From DASUAS01 sp963756895 (GTDB taxonomy: Bacteria; Actinomycetota; Acidimicrobiia; IMCC26256; DASPTH01): DNA of 64,000 nucleotides. The stretch's first letter is position 1. Every line of letters starts with the position of its first letter. Under the pieces are notes generated by a model. That model did no database searches, had not been told where the DNA came from, and worked only from the letters and a program-made list of their open reading frames with translations. This document shows positions 19,093 through 28,494 of this stretch, in pieces. Where the stretch lies: positions 558,001 to 622,000 of the forward strand of contig CAVWPI010000007.1 in the NCBI GenBank assembly GCA_963756895.1. The letters run 5' to 3'. A program made the position numbers and the translations under genes.

Positions 19093-19179
19093 TTACTTCC
19101 AACGGGAAGCGCCACCGGCGAGCAGCATTGCGACCAATGCTGACGCGCCGGCCGCAACGCGAACCATGGCCTTTTGCAC
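19093..19179 (-). CDS. Possible 28-residue leader peptide
   Basis: GTG 19179 to TAA 19093 encodes MQKAMVRVAAGASALVAMLL followed by AGGASRWK: a basic N-terminus, a hydrophobic core and a charged end. It is preceded by a strong AGGAGG at 19189-19184, 4 bp from the start, one of the best ribosome-binding sites in this part of the window. It lies in the low-GC segment upstream of the HD-GYP gene. No family is recognised; it may be a leader peptide, a small membrane protein or chance. Confidence 0.4.
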   Translation of the reverse strand: MQKAMVRVAAGASALVAMLLAGGASRWK

Positions 19180-19475
19180 GAGACCTCCTGAAACTTCGAT
19201 CTCCCGCATGGGCATCGCTGTGAGCCCTACCGGACACGTCGCTTCGCTTCAGATGACTCGTTGAAATCAGGCCGAGGCCCTGCCGTCTCCACCCCGAGAC
19301 GAGTTGTTCTTCCTTCCTCCAGATTAAAAGGAACGCACAGTTTCACCCGGATCGCATCGCCACGCAAGCCCCACAAGTAACATCGGCAACGCGCGGCCCC
19401 CACGCAGGGTGGTCGGATGGCCGTATGCTGTGCCCGGGCGGGGGCTGCGGGCCTTCGGGGAGTGACGGGGTCGCC
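19180..19475. other. Divergent intergenic region of low GC
   Basis: About 300 bp between the small minus-strand frame and the plus-strand gene at 19476. The part up to about 19410 has the same A/T-richer composition as the N-terminal half of the HD-GYP gene. It contains no gene I can support: a 39-codon minus-strand frame at 19227-19346 lacks a ribosome-binding site. Promoters for both directions should be here, but no clear -35/-10 pair stands out. Confidence 0.4.
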
Positions 19476-20195
19476 ATGGCAAGCGAGTGGTCGAACGACG
19501 AATTGTCGGCCGAGGGAGACCGAGACGTTGCCGCCGAGCTGCGGGAGCTCGAGGATGAGCTCTGCCGCCTGGGCGGCGTGCACGCCGTCCGCATCGTCGG
19601 CGATCGGTCGGGGCGACCGATCGAGGTCCACGTCCTCGCCGACCCCAGTAAGCCCGCCAAGCAGATCGTCCGCGACGTGCGCGCGGTCGCGCAGACCGTC
19701 TTCGGGATCGAGCTCGACCATCGCATCGTGTCGGTCGCGCAGCTCAACACCAACGACCAGAACACGCCCGTCGGCATCGAGTTGCCGCGGTCTGAGGTCC
19801 GCGCCCGCGTCAGCTCCATCAACATCGAGGCCGTCGGACTCCGCGCCGAGGTTCGCGTCGTGCTCGCGCAGAACGACCGCGAGCTCACCGGGTTCGCCGA
19901 AGGCTCTGTCGCGAGCGCGGCGCGCCCGCAGCTCGTCGCCGCCGCCGCACTCGATGCGGTGCGCCAGGGTGAGCCGGCGGCGGAAGCGATCCACATCACG
20001 AACGCGGAGATCAGCCGCATCGGCAGCAACCGGGTCGCGATCGTCACCGTCGTCTACGTCGATCCGCCGACGGAGCTCGTGGTGTCGGGCTCGGCGATCG
20101 TGCGCCGCGATCGCGACGACGCCGTGGCCCGTGCGCTGCTCGACGCCACCAATCGTCGCCTCGCCCGCGCCGAGCGCCGCCGTACACCAGGCTGA
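19476..20195 (+). CDS. Conserved-looking protein of unknown function
   Basis: 239 residues from ATG 19476, with GGGGAG upstream. Soluble, alternating charged and hydrophobic segments: a helical start (DVAAELRELEDELCRLGG), then HAVRIVGDRSGRPIEVHVLAD and a second half (AVGLRAEVRVVLAQNDRELTG; SNRVAIVTVVYVDPP) that looks like repeated small alpha/beta modules. I recognise no family. No frameshift and even codon use suggest a genuine gene. It is divergent from the HD-GYP pair and precedes a glycosyltransferase by 38 bp. Confidence 0.7.
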   Translation: MASEWSNDELSAEGDRDVAAELRELEDELCRLGGVHAVRIVGDRSGRPIEVHVLADPSKPAKQIVRDVRAVAQTVFGIELDHRIVSVAQLNTNDQNTPVGIELPRSEVRARVSSINIEAVGLRAEVRVVLAQNDRELTGFAEGSVASAARPQLVAAAALDAVRQGEPAAEAIHITNAEISRIGSNRVAIVTVVYVDPPTELVVSGSAIVRRDRDDAVARALLDATNRRLARAERRRTPG

Positions 20196-20233
20196 TCCGT
20201 CATCGCGCGGTCATCACGCGCGAACCTCGGTCG

Positions 20234-21317
20234 ATGCCACCGGTCGCCGTCCAGCTCTCGTTCCGGCTCGGCGGTGCCGACGGGGTGGCGGTCGAGGCGC
20301 GGAAGTGGGAGTGGGCCCTGCAGGAGCTGGGCTTCTCCGTGCGACGCGTCGCCGGCGAGATCGACGACGACCGTCGCGCCGACGACGTCGTACTCCCCTT
20401 CCTCGCCATCGATCCGCCCGAGGGCACGTCGCCCGCGCCATCCGAGCTGGCGACCGCGATCGCCGGCGCCGACCTCGTGGTCGTCGAGAACCTCTGCTCG
20501 CTCCCCATCAACCCCGACGCGTCGGCGCTGGCGGCAACCGTGCTCGACCACCATGACGGTCGGGTCGTGTTCCACCACCACGACCTGCCGTGGCAACGCG
20601 CCGGTCTGCCAACGCCTTCCAACGTTCCGCCGCACCGCGCGAACTCGTTGCACGTCACCATCAACGACCACTCGCGCGTGCAGCTCGCGAACCGCGGCTT
20701 CGACGCGGTCACGTTGCGCAACGCCTTCGACCTGGATCCCGCGCGCGGTGACCGCGAACGCACGCGTGTCGAGTTCGGCTTCGCACCCGACCGACGTGGT
20801 GCTGCTCCAGCCCACGCGCGCGATCCCGCGCAAGAACATTCCTGCCACGATCGAGTTCGCCGCCGAGCTCGCGCGCAGGGAACCCGATCGTGAGCTCCGG
20901 CTCTGGATCACGGGTCCGGCCGAAGACGGCTACGACGACGTGTTCGCGCGCCTGATCGCAGACTCTGCCGTGCCCGTCACCGTCGGTCGGGCCGCCAGTG
21001 CCCCTGACGCCTACGCGGCCGCCGACGTGATCCTCTTCCCGTCGACGTGGGAGGGTTTCGGCAACCCGGTCATCGAGTCGATCGCCCACCGGCGTCCCAT
21101 CGCCGTCGGCCACTACCCCGTGCTCGACGAGCTCCGCGGCTTCGGCGTGCACCTGCTCTCCATCGACGACGTCGACGGGGTCGAGGCGTGGCTCCGCTCG
21201 CCCGACCCTGCGGTCCTCGAGGCCAACGTTGAGCGCGTGCGGCCCCATTGCTCCCTCCCCGATCTCCCCCGACGCATCGGTGGGGCGTTCGCTTCCGCAG
21301 GATGGGGCACGTGGTGA
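20234..21317 (+). CDS. GT4-type glycosyltransferase (frameshifted)
   Basis: About 360 residues from ATG 20234. The N-terminal Rossmann half has SFRLGGADGVAVEARKWEWA, VVVENLCSLPINP and VVFHHHDLPWQR. The C-terminal half has LLQPTRAIPRKNIPATIEFA and the nucleotide-sugar site FPSTWEGFGNPVIESIAHRR with the E-x7-E pair. One indel near 20785 splits the halves. Retaining GT4 enzymes transfer sugars from NDP donors; acceptor unknown. Its stop overlaps the next start as GTGA. Confidence 0.85.
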
Positions 21318-21607
21318 ACGCCGACGACCCGGTCGTCCAGCGTCGGGCACGCATCGCCCGGTGGGTGGGACTGGGCAAGCGGGTCGGCTACGGCCTCCTG
21401 CTGCTCGCGATCGTCGCGTTCGTCGTGGCCGCCATCTCCGGGTTCCCGAGCGGCGTCGTCACACTGACCGTCGTCGCGCTCATCGCCGCGTGCGTCGTGC
21501 TGCCCGTGCCCATCGTCCTCGGCTACGGGCTCCGTGCCGCCGAGCGCGAGGACCGCGAGGCCGCGGCCCGCCGTGCCGGTGGGGAGCCGCCGACCGCCCG
21601 GCAGTAG
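21314..21607 (+). CDS. Small two-helix membrane protein
   Basis: 97 residues from GTG 21314, translationally coupled to the glycosyltransferase by a GTGA overlap; an in-frame ATG at 21302 is a less likely start. A basic N-terminus is followed by two helices (YGLLLLAIVAFVVAAISGFP; VVTLTVVALIAACVVLPVP) and a charged tail (AAEREDREAAARRAGG). No family recognised. It may anchor or assist the upstream enzyme. Confidence 0.75.
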   Translation: MNADDPVVQRRARIARWVGLGKRVGYGLLLLAIVAFVVAAISGFPSGVVTLTVVALIAACVVLPVPIVLGYGLRAAEREDREAAARRAGGEPPTARQ

Positions 21608-21651
21608 ATTTCGCGCCGCACCGCCAGCGTCAGCGGGCGAAAGGAGCCACC

Positions 21652-22665
21652 GTGCGCTACCGCCGCTTCGGTCGGAGCGACCTCGAGGTCTCAGAGGTCG
21701 GATTCGGAGTCTGGACCCTCGCCAGCGACTGGTGGGGAGTCGTCGAGGACAAGCAGGGCCTCCTGCACGCCGCGCTCGACACCGGCATCAACTTCATCGA
21801 CACCGCGCCGGTGTACGGCGACGGCGGCTTCGGTGAGGTGCTGCTCGCCGACGTGCTCAAGGCGCAACGCGAAGAGATCGTGCTCACGACCAAGTGCGGC
21901 TACGACATCGAGGCCGCGCGCAAGTACCCGGGCCAGTCCGAGCGTCCGTTCGACTGGGAGCCGGCGTCGATCAGGCTCCAGCTCGAGGCGTCGCTGCAGC
22001 GACTCGGCACCGATCACATCGACCTCTACCAGCTGCACAACACCCGCATCGAGCCCATCCGCAGCGACGCGCTGTGGGAGGAGCTCGAGAAGTTCCGCGC
22101 CGAAGGCAAGGTGCGCGAGCTCGGCGTCGCGCTCGGGCCGGCGATCGGCTGGGTCGACGAAGGACTCGAGGCGCTGCGCAACCGCGACATCGTGTCGCTG
22201 CAGACGGTGTTCAACGTGCTCGAGCAGGAGCCCGGTCGCACGTTCGCGGCCGAGCCTGCGGTCGCCGACGGTCGCGTCGGGCTCATCTCGCGCGTGCCGC
22301 ACGCGTCCGACACGCTGTCGGGTCGCATCACGCGCGACACCGAGTTCCCGCCCGGCGATCACCGCTCGCACCGCAACCGCGACAACATGCTCGACAACTT
22401 CGACAAGGCCGAGACGCTCGCGTTCCTCTGGGAGGGCACCGGCCGCACCATCGGTCAGGCCGCCATCGCCGGCATCCTCGCCAACCCGGCGTTCACGACC
22501 GTGCTGCCCACGTGCGTGAACGTCGACGACGTGCGCGAGTACTCCGCCGCGAGCGATCTGCCGCTCACGGCCGACGAGCAGGCCCGCGTCGACGAGCTGT
22601 GGGACGACAACTTCGGCGTCACGAACCGCTACGAGATGCCGCTGAAGTCGAGCACCGGAGGGTGA
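21652..22665 (+). CDS. Aldo/keto reductase
   Basis: 337 residues from GTG 21652, with AAGGAG 6 bp upstream. TIM-barrel NAD(P)H reductase: catalytic Asp and Tyr in INFIDTAPVYGDGGFGE, Lys in IVLTTKCGYD, His in LYQLHNTRIEP. An insert after the strand carrying SRVPHASDTLSG is longer than in compact members. Reduces aldehydes or ketones; substrate unknown. No indel. The stop overlaps the start of the TetR gene (GTGA), so they form an operon. Confidence 0.92.
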   Translation: MRYRRFGRSDLEVSEVGFGVWTLASDWWGVVEDKQGLLHAALDTGINFIDTAPVYGDGGFGEVLLADVLKAQREEIVLTTKCGYDIEAARKYPGQSERPFDWEPASIRLQLEASLQRLGTDHIDLYQLHNTRIEPIRSDALWEELEKFRAEGKVRELGVALGPAIGWVDEGLEALRNRDIVSLQTVFNVLEQEPGRTFAAEPAVADGRVGLISRVPHASDTLSGRITRDTEFPPGDHRSHRNRDNMLDNFDKAETLAFLWEGTGRTIGQAAIAGILANPAFTTVLPTCVNVDDVREYSAASDLPLTADEQARVDELWDDNFGVTNRYEMPLKSSTGG

Positions 22666-23275
22666 CGGCACCCCGCCGCGTCGCGCCGACCCGGCTCGCT
22701 CCCGACGAGCGACGCCGTCAGCTGCTCGACGTGGCGTGCGTCGAGTTCGCGGATCGTGGCTTCCACGCCACCGCGATGGACGACCTCGCGCTCGCCGCGG
22801 GCGTGACCAAGCCGGTCTTCTACCAGCACTTCCTGTCGAAGCGGGCGCTCTTCGTCGCCGTGCTCGAGGACGTCGGGGGCCGTCTGCTCGAGGTGCTCAC
22901 CGAGGCGACGGCGAGCGTCGAGACCGGGCCGCGCGCGCGTGGAGCAGGGGTTCACCGCCTACTTCACGCTTCGTCGAGAACGATCGCGCCGCGTTCCGCC
23001 TGCTGTTCGGCGCTTCGGCTCGCAACGACCCGGAGTTCGCCGACGTCGTCGACCGCGTGCTCAACGACGCGGCCGCCGCAGTGAGCACGCTCATCGAGAT
23101 CCACGGATCCCACGAGCACCGCATGGTGCTCGCGCACGCGCTGGTGGGCATGGCCGAAGGCATCAGCCGCCACGCGCTCACCGATCCCGACGGACCGCAC
23201 GAGCCCGATCAGCTCGCGGGATGGGTCGCCGAGCTCGCGTGGTTCGGTTTGCGCGGCGTGCGCAACGAAGACTGA
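22662..23275 (+). CDS. TetR family transcriptional regulator (frameshifted)
   Basis: About 203 residues from GTG 22662. N-terminal helix-turn-helix: RRQLLDVACVEFADRGFHAT, MDDLALAAGVTKPVFYQHFLSKRALF. The C-terminal ligand domain (ENDRAAFRLLFGASARNDPEFADVV) resembles actinobacterial TetR members of the TetR_C_33 type. Indels near 22935 and 22965. Coupled to the aldo/keto reductase and so possibly its regulator. The 3' end overlaps the convergent acyltransferase gene. Confidence 0.88.
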
Positions 23276-25274
23276 CCGACGCCGGTCGAGCGAGCGAACG
23301 CAGCACGCGCGGTCGCCATCACCGCCGGCGCGATGCGATCGGCACCCGCGCCGTCGAAGTGCGTCCCGTCGGGGCGGATCGACGGGTCGGACGTGCCGTC
23401 CGGGCAGAGCACATCGTCGAGCGGCGCCATCGTCGTGCCGGTCGGCGCGCGCAGCCGCGGTCCACACCCGCTTCACCGCCTGGATGCGTCCCCGGTCTCG
23501 ACGCTCGGAGGGCGGCTGCTCGCCACCCGGGTACGTGTTCTCGCCGTAGCACGGCGGCACAACTGCGATCACCGGGGCGCCGGTCGGCGCCCAGCTCCTC
23601 GAACATCTGCACGACGTCGTGTTCGTATCCGGCGGACCAGGTGGGGTCGTCGCCCGGTGCGACGACGCGCCCGTCGTCGAGCACGACGTCGTACAGGTCC
23701 CACGCGCCGGCCGCCACCACGACCACGTCGGGATCGAACTGGGCGACGTCGGTCGGACCAGAGCCGCTGCCAGACCCCGTCGCCGCCGCACTTGTTGTGC
23801 GCGTCGCGACCGTCGATGACGAACGTCGGTCGGGTGCTGATCGGCGCATCCGAGCAGGGCGCGGTTCCAGACGAGCACACGGGGCTGCACCGCGAGCCCG
23901 TGTTGACCGCCTTCGATGCCGGGACCCTGCGCGAGCGTCGCTCCCTGCGAGTCGCCGACCACGAGCACCTTGAGGAGGGATGCGTCGTGGTCGGGAGTCG
24001 ACGCGGTCGTGCGGCGGAGGGCCCGGCCACCGCCACCTGCCCCGTGTCACCGGTGAGGACCGGCTCGGCACCCACCGTCGCGGCGAAGGTCCCGACCGTC
24101 ACGACGAGCGCGAGCATCACGACGGCCGACCGCGCCAGGCGGGGTGAGCGGAGACGCACGCCGCGCCGGATCGGCCCGGAGACCAGCAGGTTGGTCACCC
24201 ACGACAGCGCGACGACGACCGCGAGCCGGAGCGCCAGCAGCCAACCGCCGTCGAGCGACGTGCGCTGCTCGGTCAGGAAGAGGTACGTGGGCCAGTGCCA
24301 CAGGTACATCTCGTACGAGATCGCGCCGACCCAACGCAGCGGCGACGACTCGAGGACACGACCGAACCAGCCCACCGATGGCTGCGTGAGGCGCCACAAC
24401 ACCACCGCGGTGGCGACGGAGTACGCGAGCAGGCCGAAGCGGCCGTAGAACACGTCGTGGATCTCGCGCGCGTCGCCTGCGAACCACGGCACCACGACGA
24501 CCACGAGCGACGATCGCCGCGCCGATCGACAGGGCGCGCTGCGCGACGCGGGTGCGCACCGGGCCGTGCAGCAACACCACGACCGCGAGCACCGCGCCGA
24601 CGAGCATCGCCTGCGCCCGGGTGTCGGTGCCGTAGTACACGCGCGACACGTCGCCGCCGGGGGTGTAGAGCACCGCCATCTCGATCGCCGACGCGATGGC
24701 CCCGACGGCGGCGACGACGCCGACCGCGACGATCGGCGCCGGTGGTCGAGAGACGACGGCGAGCCAACCAGAGGACGCCGAGCACGATCAGGGGCCACAC
24801 CAGGTAGAACTGCTCCTCGACCGCCAGCGACCACATGTGCAGCACCGGTGACGGCGTCGTGAACGACGAGAAGTACGACTGGCCACTCAGCACGAAGCGC
24901 CAGTTCGCCCCGTACCCGAGGGTCGAGAGCACGTCGCCGCGCAGCGTGTCGAGACCGAGCGGCGACGCGACGAACGCGGCGTACACCACCACTGCCGCGA
25001 GCACGACGAACAGGGCGGGCAGCAGCCGCCGTGCCCGACGCGCCCAGAACGCGAGGAGGTCGATGCCCTCGTGCCGCTGCCACTCGCGCAGGAGCAGACC
25101 GGTGATGAGGAAACCCGACAGCGCGAAGAACGTGTCGAGCGAGAGCACGCCGCCGCCGGTGAAGTACCCGGCGTGCACGGAGATCGCGAACCAGATCGTG
25201 AAGCCTCGCCAGCCGTCGAGCGCGGGCCAGTGCGGGCTACGGGAGCGAGTGGCGGAGCTCACCTCTCTGGTCAT
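23209..25274 (-). CDS. AT3-SGNH acyltransferase (OafA/OatA type, frameshifted)
   Basis: About 680 residues from ATG 25274. The acyltransferase-3 part has ten or so helices with WPALDGWRGFTIWFAISVHAG at the start, RRARRLLPALFVV and WSLAVEEQFYLVWP. A periplasmic SGNH hydrolase domain follows: VLVVGDSQGATLA (block I), DVVVVAAGAWDLYD and RPDGTHFDGAGAD (block V with the catalytic Asp and His). Such proteins O-acetylate surface glycans. Several indels (about 24750, 24515, 24000, 23850, 23760, 23585, 23450). The exact 3' end is uncertain; 23209 follows the frame of the DxxH block. Confidence 0.85.
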
Positions 25275-25306
25275 TCGTCACCGGCCTCTCGCCGGATGGT
25301 CGCGGA

Positions 25307-25944
25307 TCAGTCGCGCACCAGGATGGTCACTCCCTGTCCGCCCGCGGAAGTCTCGCTCACGCGGCGGAACCCGAGCCGTCGCACGTAGAGCCGCTCGCGC
25401 GCTGCGTCGCGTCGCGCGTCTCCCGACGCGGGCAGCGAGCGCGACGAACGGGATGTCGTCGCCGACGGTCTCGAGGGCGTCGGCGACCCACCGCATCCCG
25501 GCACCCGGCTCGAGCGCCACGAAGTCGGCGACGAGGAGGCCGTTCGGCGCCACCCGCTGCAGCTCACGCCGCATGACCACGAACCGCGACGCCCGGCTGC
25601 CGCGCACGACCCACACCGCGGCGGCGCCGAAGAGCGCGACGCGGAGCCGAGCGCGGGAGTCGGGGCGCCACCGCCGCGGCGAGGACCGCGACCAGGACCG
25701 CGGGGACCCACGGCGTGTCGCTGAGGGTGAGCAGCGCGGTGCGACCCGGGTCGGTGAGGGCCCGGTCGACGAGCACGAGGCGGGTCCAGTGCGAGGCCCG
25801 CCGGGCCCACCGGGGCGACCGGGCCAGGTTGCGATCCAGCGGGAAGGTGTCCGCGAGAACTGCCGAAACCGCCCAGAGCTCCCCGACTGGTATGAATTGG
25901 AGCTTGCCGTCGGACCGGGCGACGATGGTTCGGACTCTGCGCAT
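25307..25944 (-). CDS. GNAT-like protein with hydrophobic segment (frameshifted)
   Basis: About 212 residues from ATG 25944. An N-terminal part (GKLQFIPVGELWAVSAVLADTF), a hydrophobic stretch (VPAVLVAVLAAAVAPRL) and then a part resembling the end of GNAT acetyltransferases: VGDDIPFVALAA and YVRRLGFRRVSETSAGGQGV, where a small strand-helix-GF unit closes the fold. The acetyl-CoA loop (Q/R)xxGx(G/A) is not clear. Indels near 25655 and 25435. The family call is tentative. Confidence 0.5.
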
Positions 25945-26141
25945 CGACGGTCCTGACGGTGCTGACGGGGGACGGTGCGCGAGTCTGGTCCAGCGAAGGG
26001 TCAAGATGCTGGCTCGGCGTGTCGATCCGGACCCTAGGGCAAGGGTTTCGAGAACTCCCGGACAGGGAGTGGGGCACGTGGAAGGCATCTCCTTCGTGAA
26101 TGGGCGTTCGGTGGACGGGACGGGGCAGACGAGGAGCGGCG

Positions 26142-27325
26142 GTGTGCGCCGACGCGGTGATGGTGACCGCGCTCGGGGATCTGCGCGGCGATGGTGTTCG
26201 CAGCCGCGCCCGTCGCGGCGGCGCCCAAGGAGTCGCCGCGCAAGGCACCAACCGGCCGCGCGTTCTACGTGCCGCCGGACCCGCTGCCCGAGGCCGCGCC
26301 GGGCAAGCTCATCTGGAGCGCGCCGTTCAAGGCCGTCGCGGGTGCGCAGGCCTGGAAGATCCTCTACCACTCGCAGCGCCCTCGACGGTTCCGACGTCGC
26401 CGTCTCGGGCGTCGTGGTCGCGCCCACCGACGCGGCTCCCGACGGCGGGCGGCCGGTGATCAGTTGGGCGCACGGCACCCACGGCATCGCCGACCAGTGC
26501 GCGCCGTCGCGCACCGCCGACATGGTGTCGCGCCTCCCGTCGATCGGGAAGGTCGTGTCCCAGGGCTACGTCGTGGTGGCCACCGACTACGAGGGCCTCG
26601 GCACCCCGGGCACCCACCCGTACCTCGTCGGCGAGAGCGAAGCCCGCGGCGTGCTCGACATCGTGAAGGCCGCGCAGCAGATCCGTGAGACCGGCGCCAA
26701 CGACAAGACGTTCGTCTGGGGCCAGTCGCAGGGCGGTCAGGCCGCGCTCTTCGCCGGTGAGATCCAGCCCAGCTACGCTCCCGAGCTCGACCTGCTCGGC
26801 GTGGTCTCGGGCGCGCCCGTCACCGATGCGACCGCGATGTTCCCCGCGGCGGCCACGATCCCCGAGACGCTCGGGTTCGCCGTGATGGGACTCATGGGCA
26901 TCGAAGCGGCCTACCCCGACGCGAAGGTCGCCGACGTGCTCACGCCCGCCGGCCTCGAGCAGACCAAGATCGTCGACCAGAAGTGCTACGGCGCAGTGCT
27001 CGACGCGTTCAAGCAGCCGGTCGACCAGGTCATCGCGCGCAACCCGTCCGAGGTGGCGCCGTTCCCCGACCTCTTCGTGCTCGACACACCGGGCAAGGTC
27101 CCCACCGCTGCGCCGATGCTCGTGTACCAGGGTCTCTCCGACGACGTCGTCTACAAGATCTTCACCGACCAGTACGTGAAGAAGGCGTGCGCGCTCGGCA
27201 ACACCATCGAGTACAAGACGTTCTCCGGCAAGGACCACTACGAAGAGAACGACGCGGCCGAGAAGGACGTGCTCGAGTGGATGCAGGCGCGCCTCGCGGG
27301 CGTCCCCGCACCGTCGTCCTGCTGA
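26142..27325 (+). CDS. Secreted lipase, LIP family (frameshifted at the signal peptide)
   Basis: About 393 residues. The signal peptide reads MVTALG-ICAAMVFAAAPVAAAP across an indel in a GGGG run near 26175; a second indel lies near 26385. GAGGAG at 26130-26135 supports a start at about 26142-26144. The mature part is an alpha/beta hydrolase: VISWAHGTHGIADQCAPS, the nucleophile elbow VWGQSQGGQAALF, Asp in YQGLSDDVV and His in GKDHYEEND. This matches secretory lipases (PF03583). Probably hydrolyses extracellular esters. Confidence 0.85.
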
Positions 27326-27349
27326 CGACGGCATCGCGCGCCGACCGAC

Positions 27350-27375
27350 GTTTCCGCACGCGGGGCGCCGGGTAT
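27350..27375 (+). promoter_or_regulatory. SigB/SigF-type promoter of the ferritin-like gene
   Basis: GTTT at 27350-27353, a 16-bp spacer, then GGGTAT at 27370-27375. This matches the consensus GTTT-N15/17-GGGTAT for SigB/SigF sigma factors. Transcription would begin around 27382-27386, at or next to the ATG at 27386, so the message may be leaderless and the ATG at 27374 (inside the -10) cannot be the start. Confidence 0.7.
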
Positions 27376-27385
27376 GCGACCCGCC

Positions 27386-27703
27386 ATGGCGGGTGCAAGC
27401 GCGGAACTGCACGAGACGGAGGAGCGACTCGGGCCGGAGGTGATCGACATCCACCGTGCGTTGGTGTCGATCCAGGAGGAGCTCGAGGCCGCCGACTGGT
27501 ACAACCAGCGGGCCCGAGCGACCGACGATCCGGAGCTCGCTGCCATCCTGGAGCACCATCGTGACGAGGAGAAGGAGCACGCGTCGATGCTCCTCGAGTG
27601 GCTGCGCCGCCGTGATCCTGCGCTCGACCGGCACCTCCACACCTACCTGTTCACCGAAGGCTCGATCACCGAGATCGAGCACGAGGCCGAGGACGGCGAG
27701 TGA
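27386..27703 (+). CDS. Encapsulated ferritin-like protein (EncFtn)
   Basis: 105 residues from ATG 27386. Two helices carry the EncFtn signature: ALVSIQEELEAADWYNQRA and HHRDEEKEHASMLLEWLRRR, giving the half-site ligands Glu, Glu and His for a di-iron centre made at a subunit interface. It strongly resembles the Rhodospirillum EncFtn that oxidises iron inside encapsulin shells. The C-terminus (FTEGSITEIEHEAEDGE) lacks the usual encapsulin-targeting peptide, and no encapsulin gene is in the window. A SigF-type promoter lies directly upstream. Confidence 0.88.
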   Translation: MAGASAELHETEERLGPEVIDIHRALVSIQEELEAADWYNQRARATDDPELAAILEHHRDEEKEHASMLLEWLRRRDPALDRHLHTYLFTEGSITEIEHEAEDGE

Positions 27704-27766
27704 CGCAGGACACGCCTCGCGCAGGAGCCATTCCGGTCCTACCCGGCGTCGTTAGGATCGACCCGG

Positions 27767-28129
27767 GTGTTGTCGGTCGATCTACCTCCTGAGCCATCGA
27801 GCGCGACCCGTGCGCGTACACTCGCGCGCGAGCGGCTGGAGGCGTCGTGCTCGACCGACACGCTCGAGGTCGTCGCGCTGCTCGTGACCGAATTGGTCAC
27901 CAACGCGATCCTGCACGCGCGCACGCCGCTCCTGCTCACGTTGGAGTCGCGTCCCGGTCACGTCCGCATCTGTGTGGAGGACCGGTCGAACGACCAGCCC
28001 GCCGTCCGCAGCTACGAGCCCGACGCGGTCACCGGCCGCGGGCTCGCGCTCGTCGAGCAGCTCGCGTCGACGTGGGGCGTCGACACCACCGCGTCCGGGA
28101 AGGTCGTGTGGTGCGAGGTCCCGGTCTGA
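27767..28129 (+). CDS. RsbW-like anti-sigma / serine kinase ATPase
   Basis: 120 residues from GTG 27767. GHKL ATPase with N-box EVVALLVTELVTNAILHA (Glu and Asn present), G1 box CVEDRSNDQP and G2 box GRGLALVEQLAS ending WGVD. The G1 box has DRSND in place of the standard DxGxG, so it is slightly atypical, but the ATP-binding core looks usable. Such proteins hold sigma factors and phosphorylate STAS antagonists. It is the only RsbW-type protein in the island with an intact N-box. Confidence 0.88.
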   Translation: MLSVDLPPEPSSATRARTLARERLEASCSTDTLEVVALLVTELVTNAILHARTPLLLTLESRPGHVRICVEDRSNDQPAVRSYEPDAVTGRGLALVEQLASTWGVDTTASGKVVWCEVPV

Positions 28130-28161
28130 CCTGACGCTCCTTCCCGTACTCGAGCACGGCC

Positions 28162-28473
28162 TCAGGACGTGACGTTGACGTGCTCGGTCACGCCGGTGAG
28201 CTCGAGCACCTTGCGCACGTGCGCCGGCGGCGCCTCGAGCGTGAGCGACCCGTCGTCGCCGAGGCGCTTGCGCACCGCGATCAGCACACCGATGCCCGAC
28301 GAGTCGAGGAAGTCGAGACCCCGGCAGTCGAGCACGACGCGGGTGGCACCGGCGTCGACCAGCGCCATCAGCGTGTCGCGCAACTGGGGTGCGGTCGCCA
28401 TGTCGACCTCACCCCGCACCGTCACCGATGCGCCGTCGTCGGTCTCCCGGGACTCGAGTTGCAGATCGGCCAC
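28162..28473 (-). CDS. STAS anti-anti-sigma factor
   Basis: 103 residues from GTG 28473. The STAS fold is clear: VTVRGEVDMATAPQLRDTL, RVVLDCRGLDFLDSSGIGVLI with the phosphorylatable Ser in DSSG, and a C-terminal AHVRKVLELTGV. When unphosphorylated it would bind an RsbW-type protein and free the sigma factor. It lies 21 bp downstream of the PP2C phosphatase on the same strand, so phosphatase and substrate are probably co-expressed. Confidence 0.92.
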   Translation of the reverse strand: MADLQLESRETDDGASVTVRGEVDMATAPQLRDTLMALVDAGATRVVLDCRGLDFLDSSGIGVLIAVRKRLGDDGSLTLEAPPAHVRKVLELTGVTEHVNVTS

Positions 28474-28494
28474 GCTTCATCCTTGCGTCGGGGA

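Noticed and set aside
19227..19346. 39-codon minus-strand frame upstream of the leader peptide
   Set aside because: No ribosome-binding site and no recognisable feature; composition alone does not support it.
26046..26071. GTTT-N16-GGGAGT upstream of the lipase as a SigF promoter
   Set aside because: The -10 half does not match GGGTAT or GGGCAT-like forms seen at the other sites.
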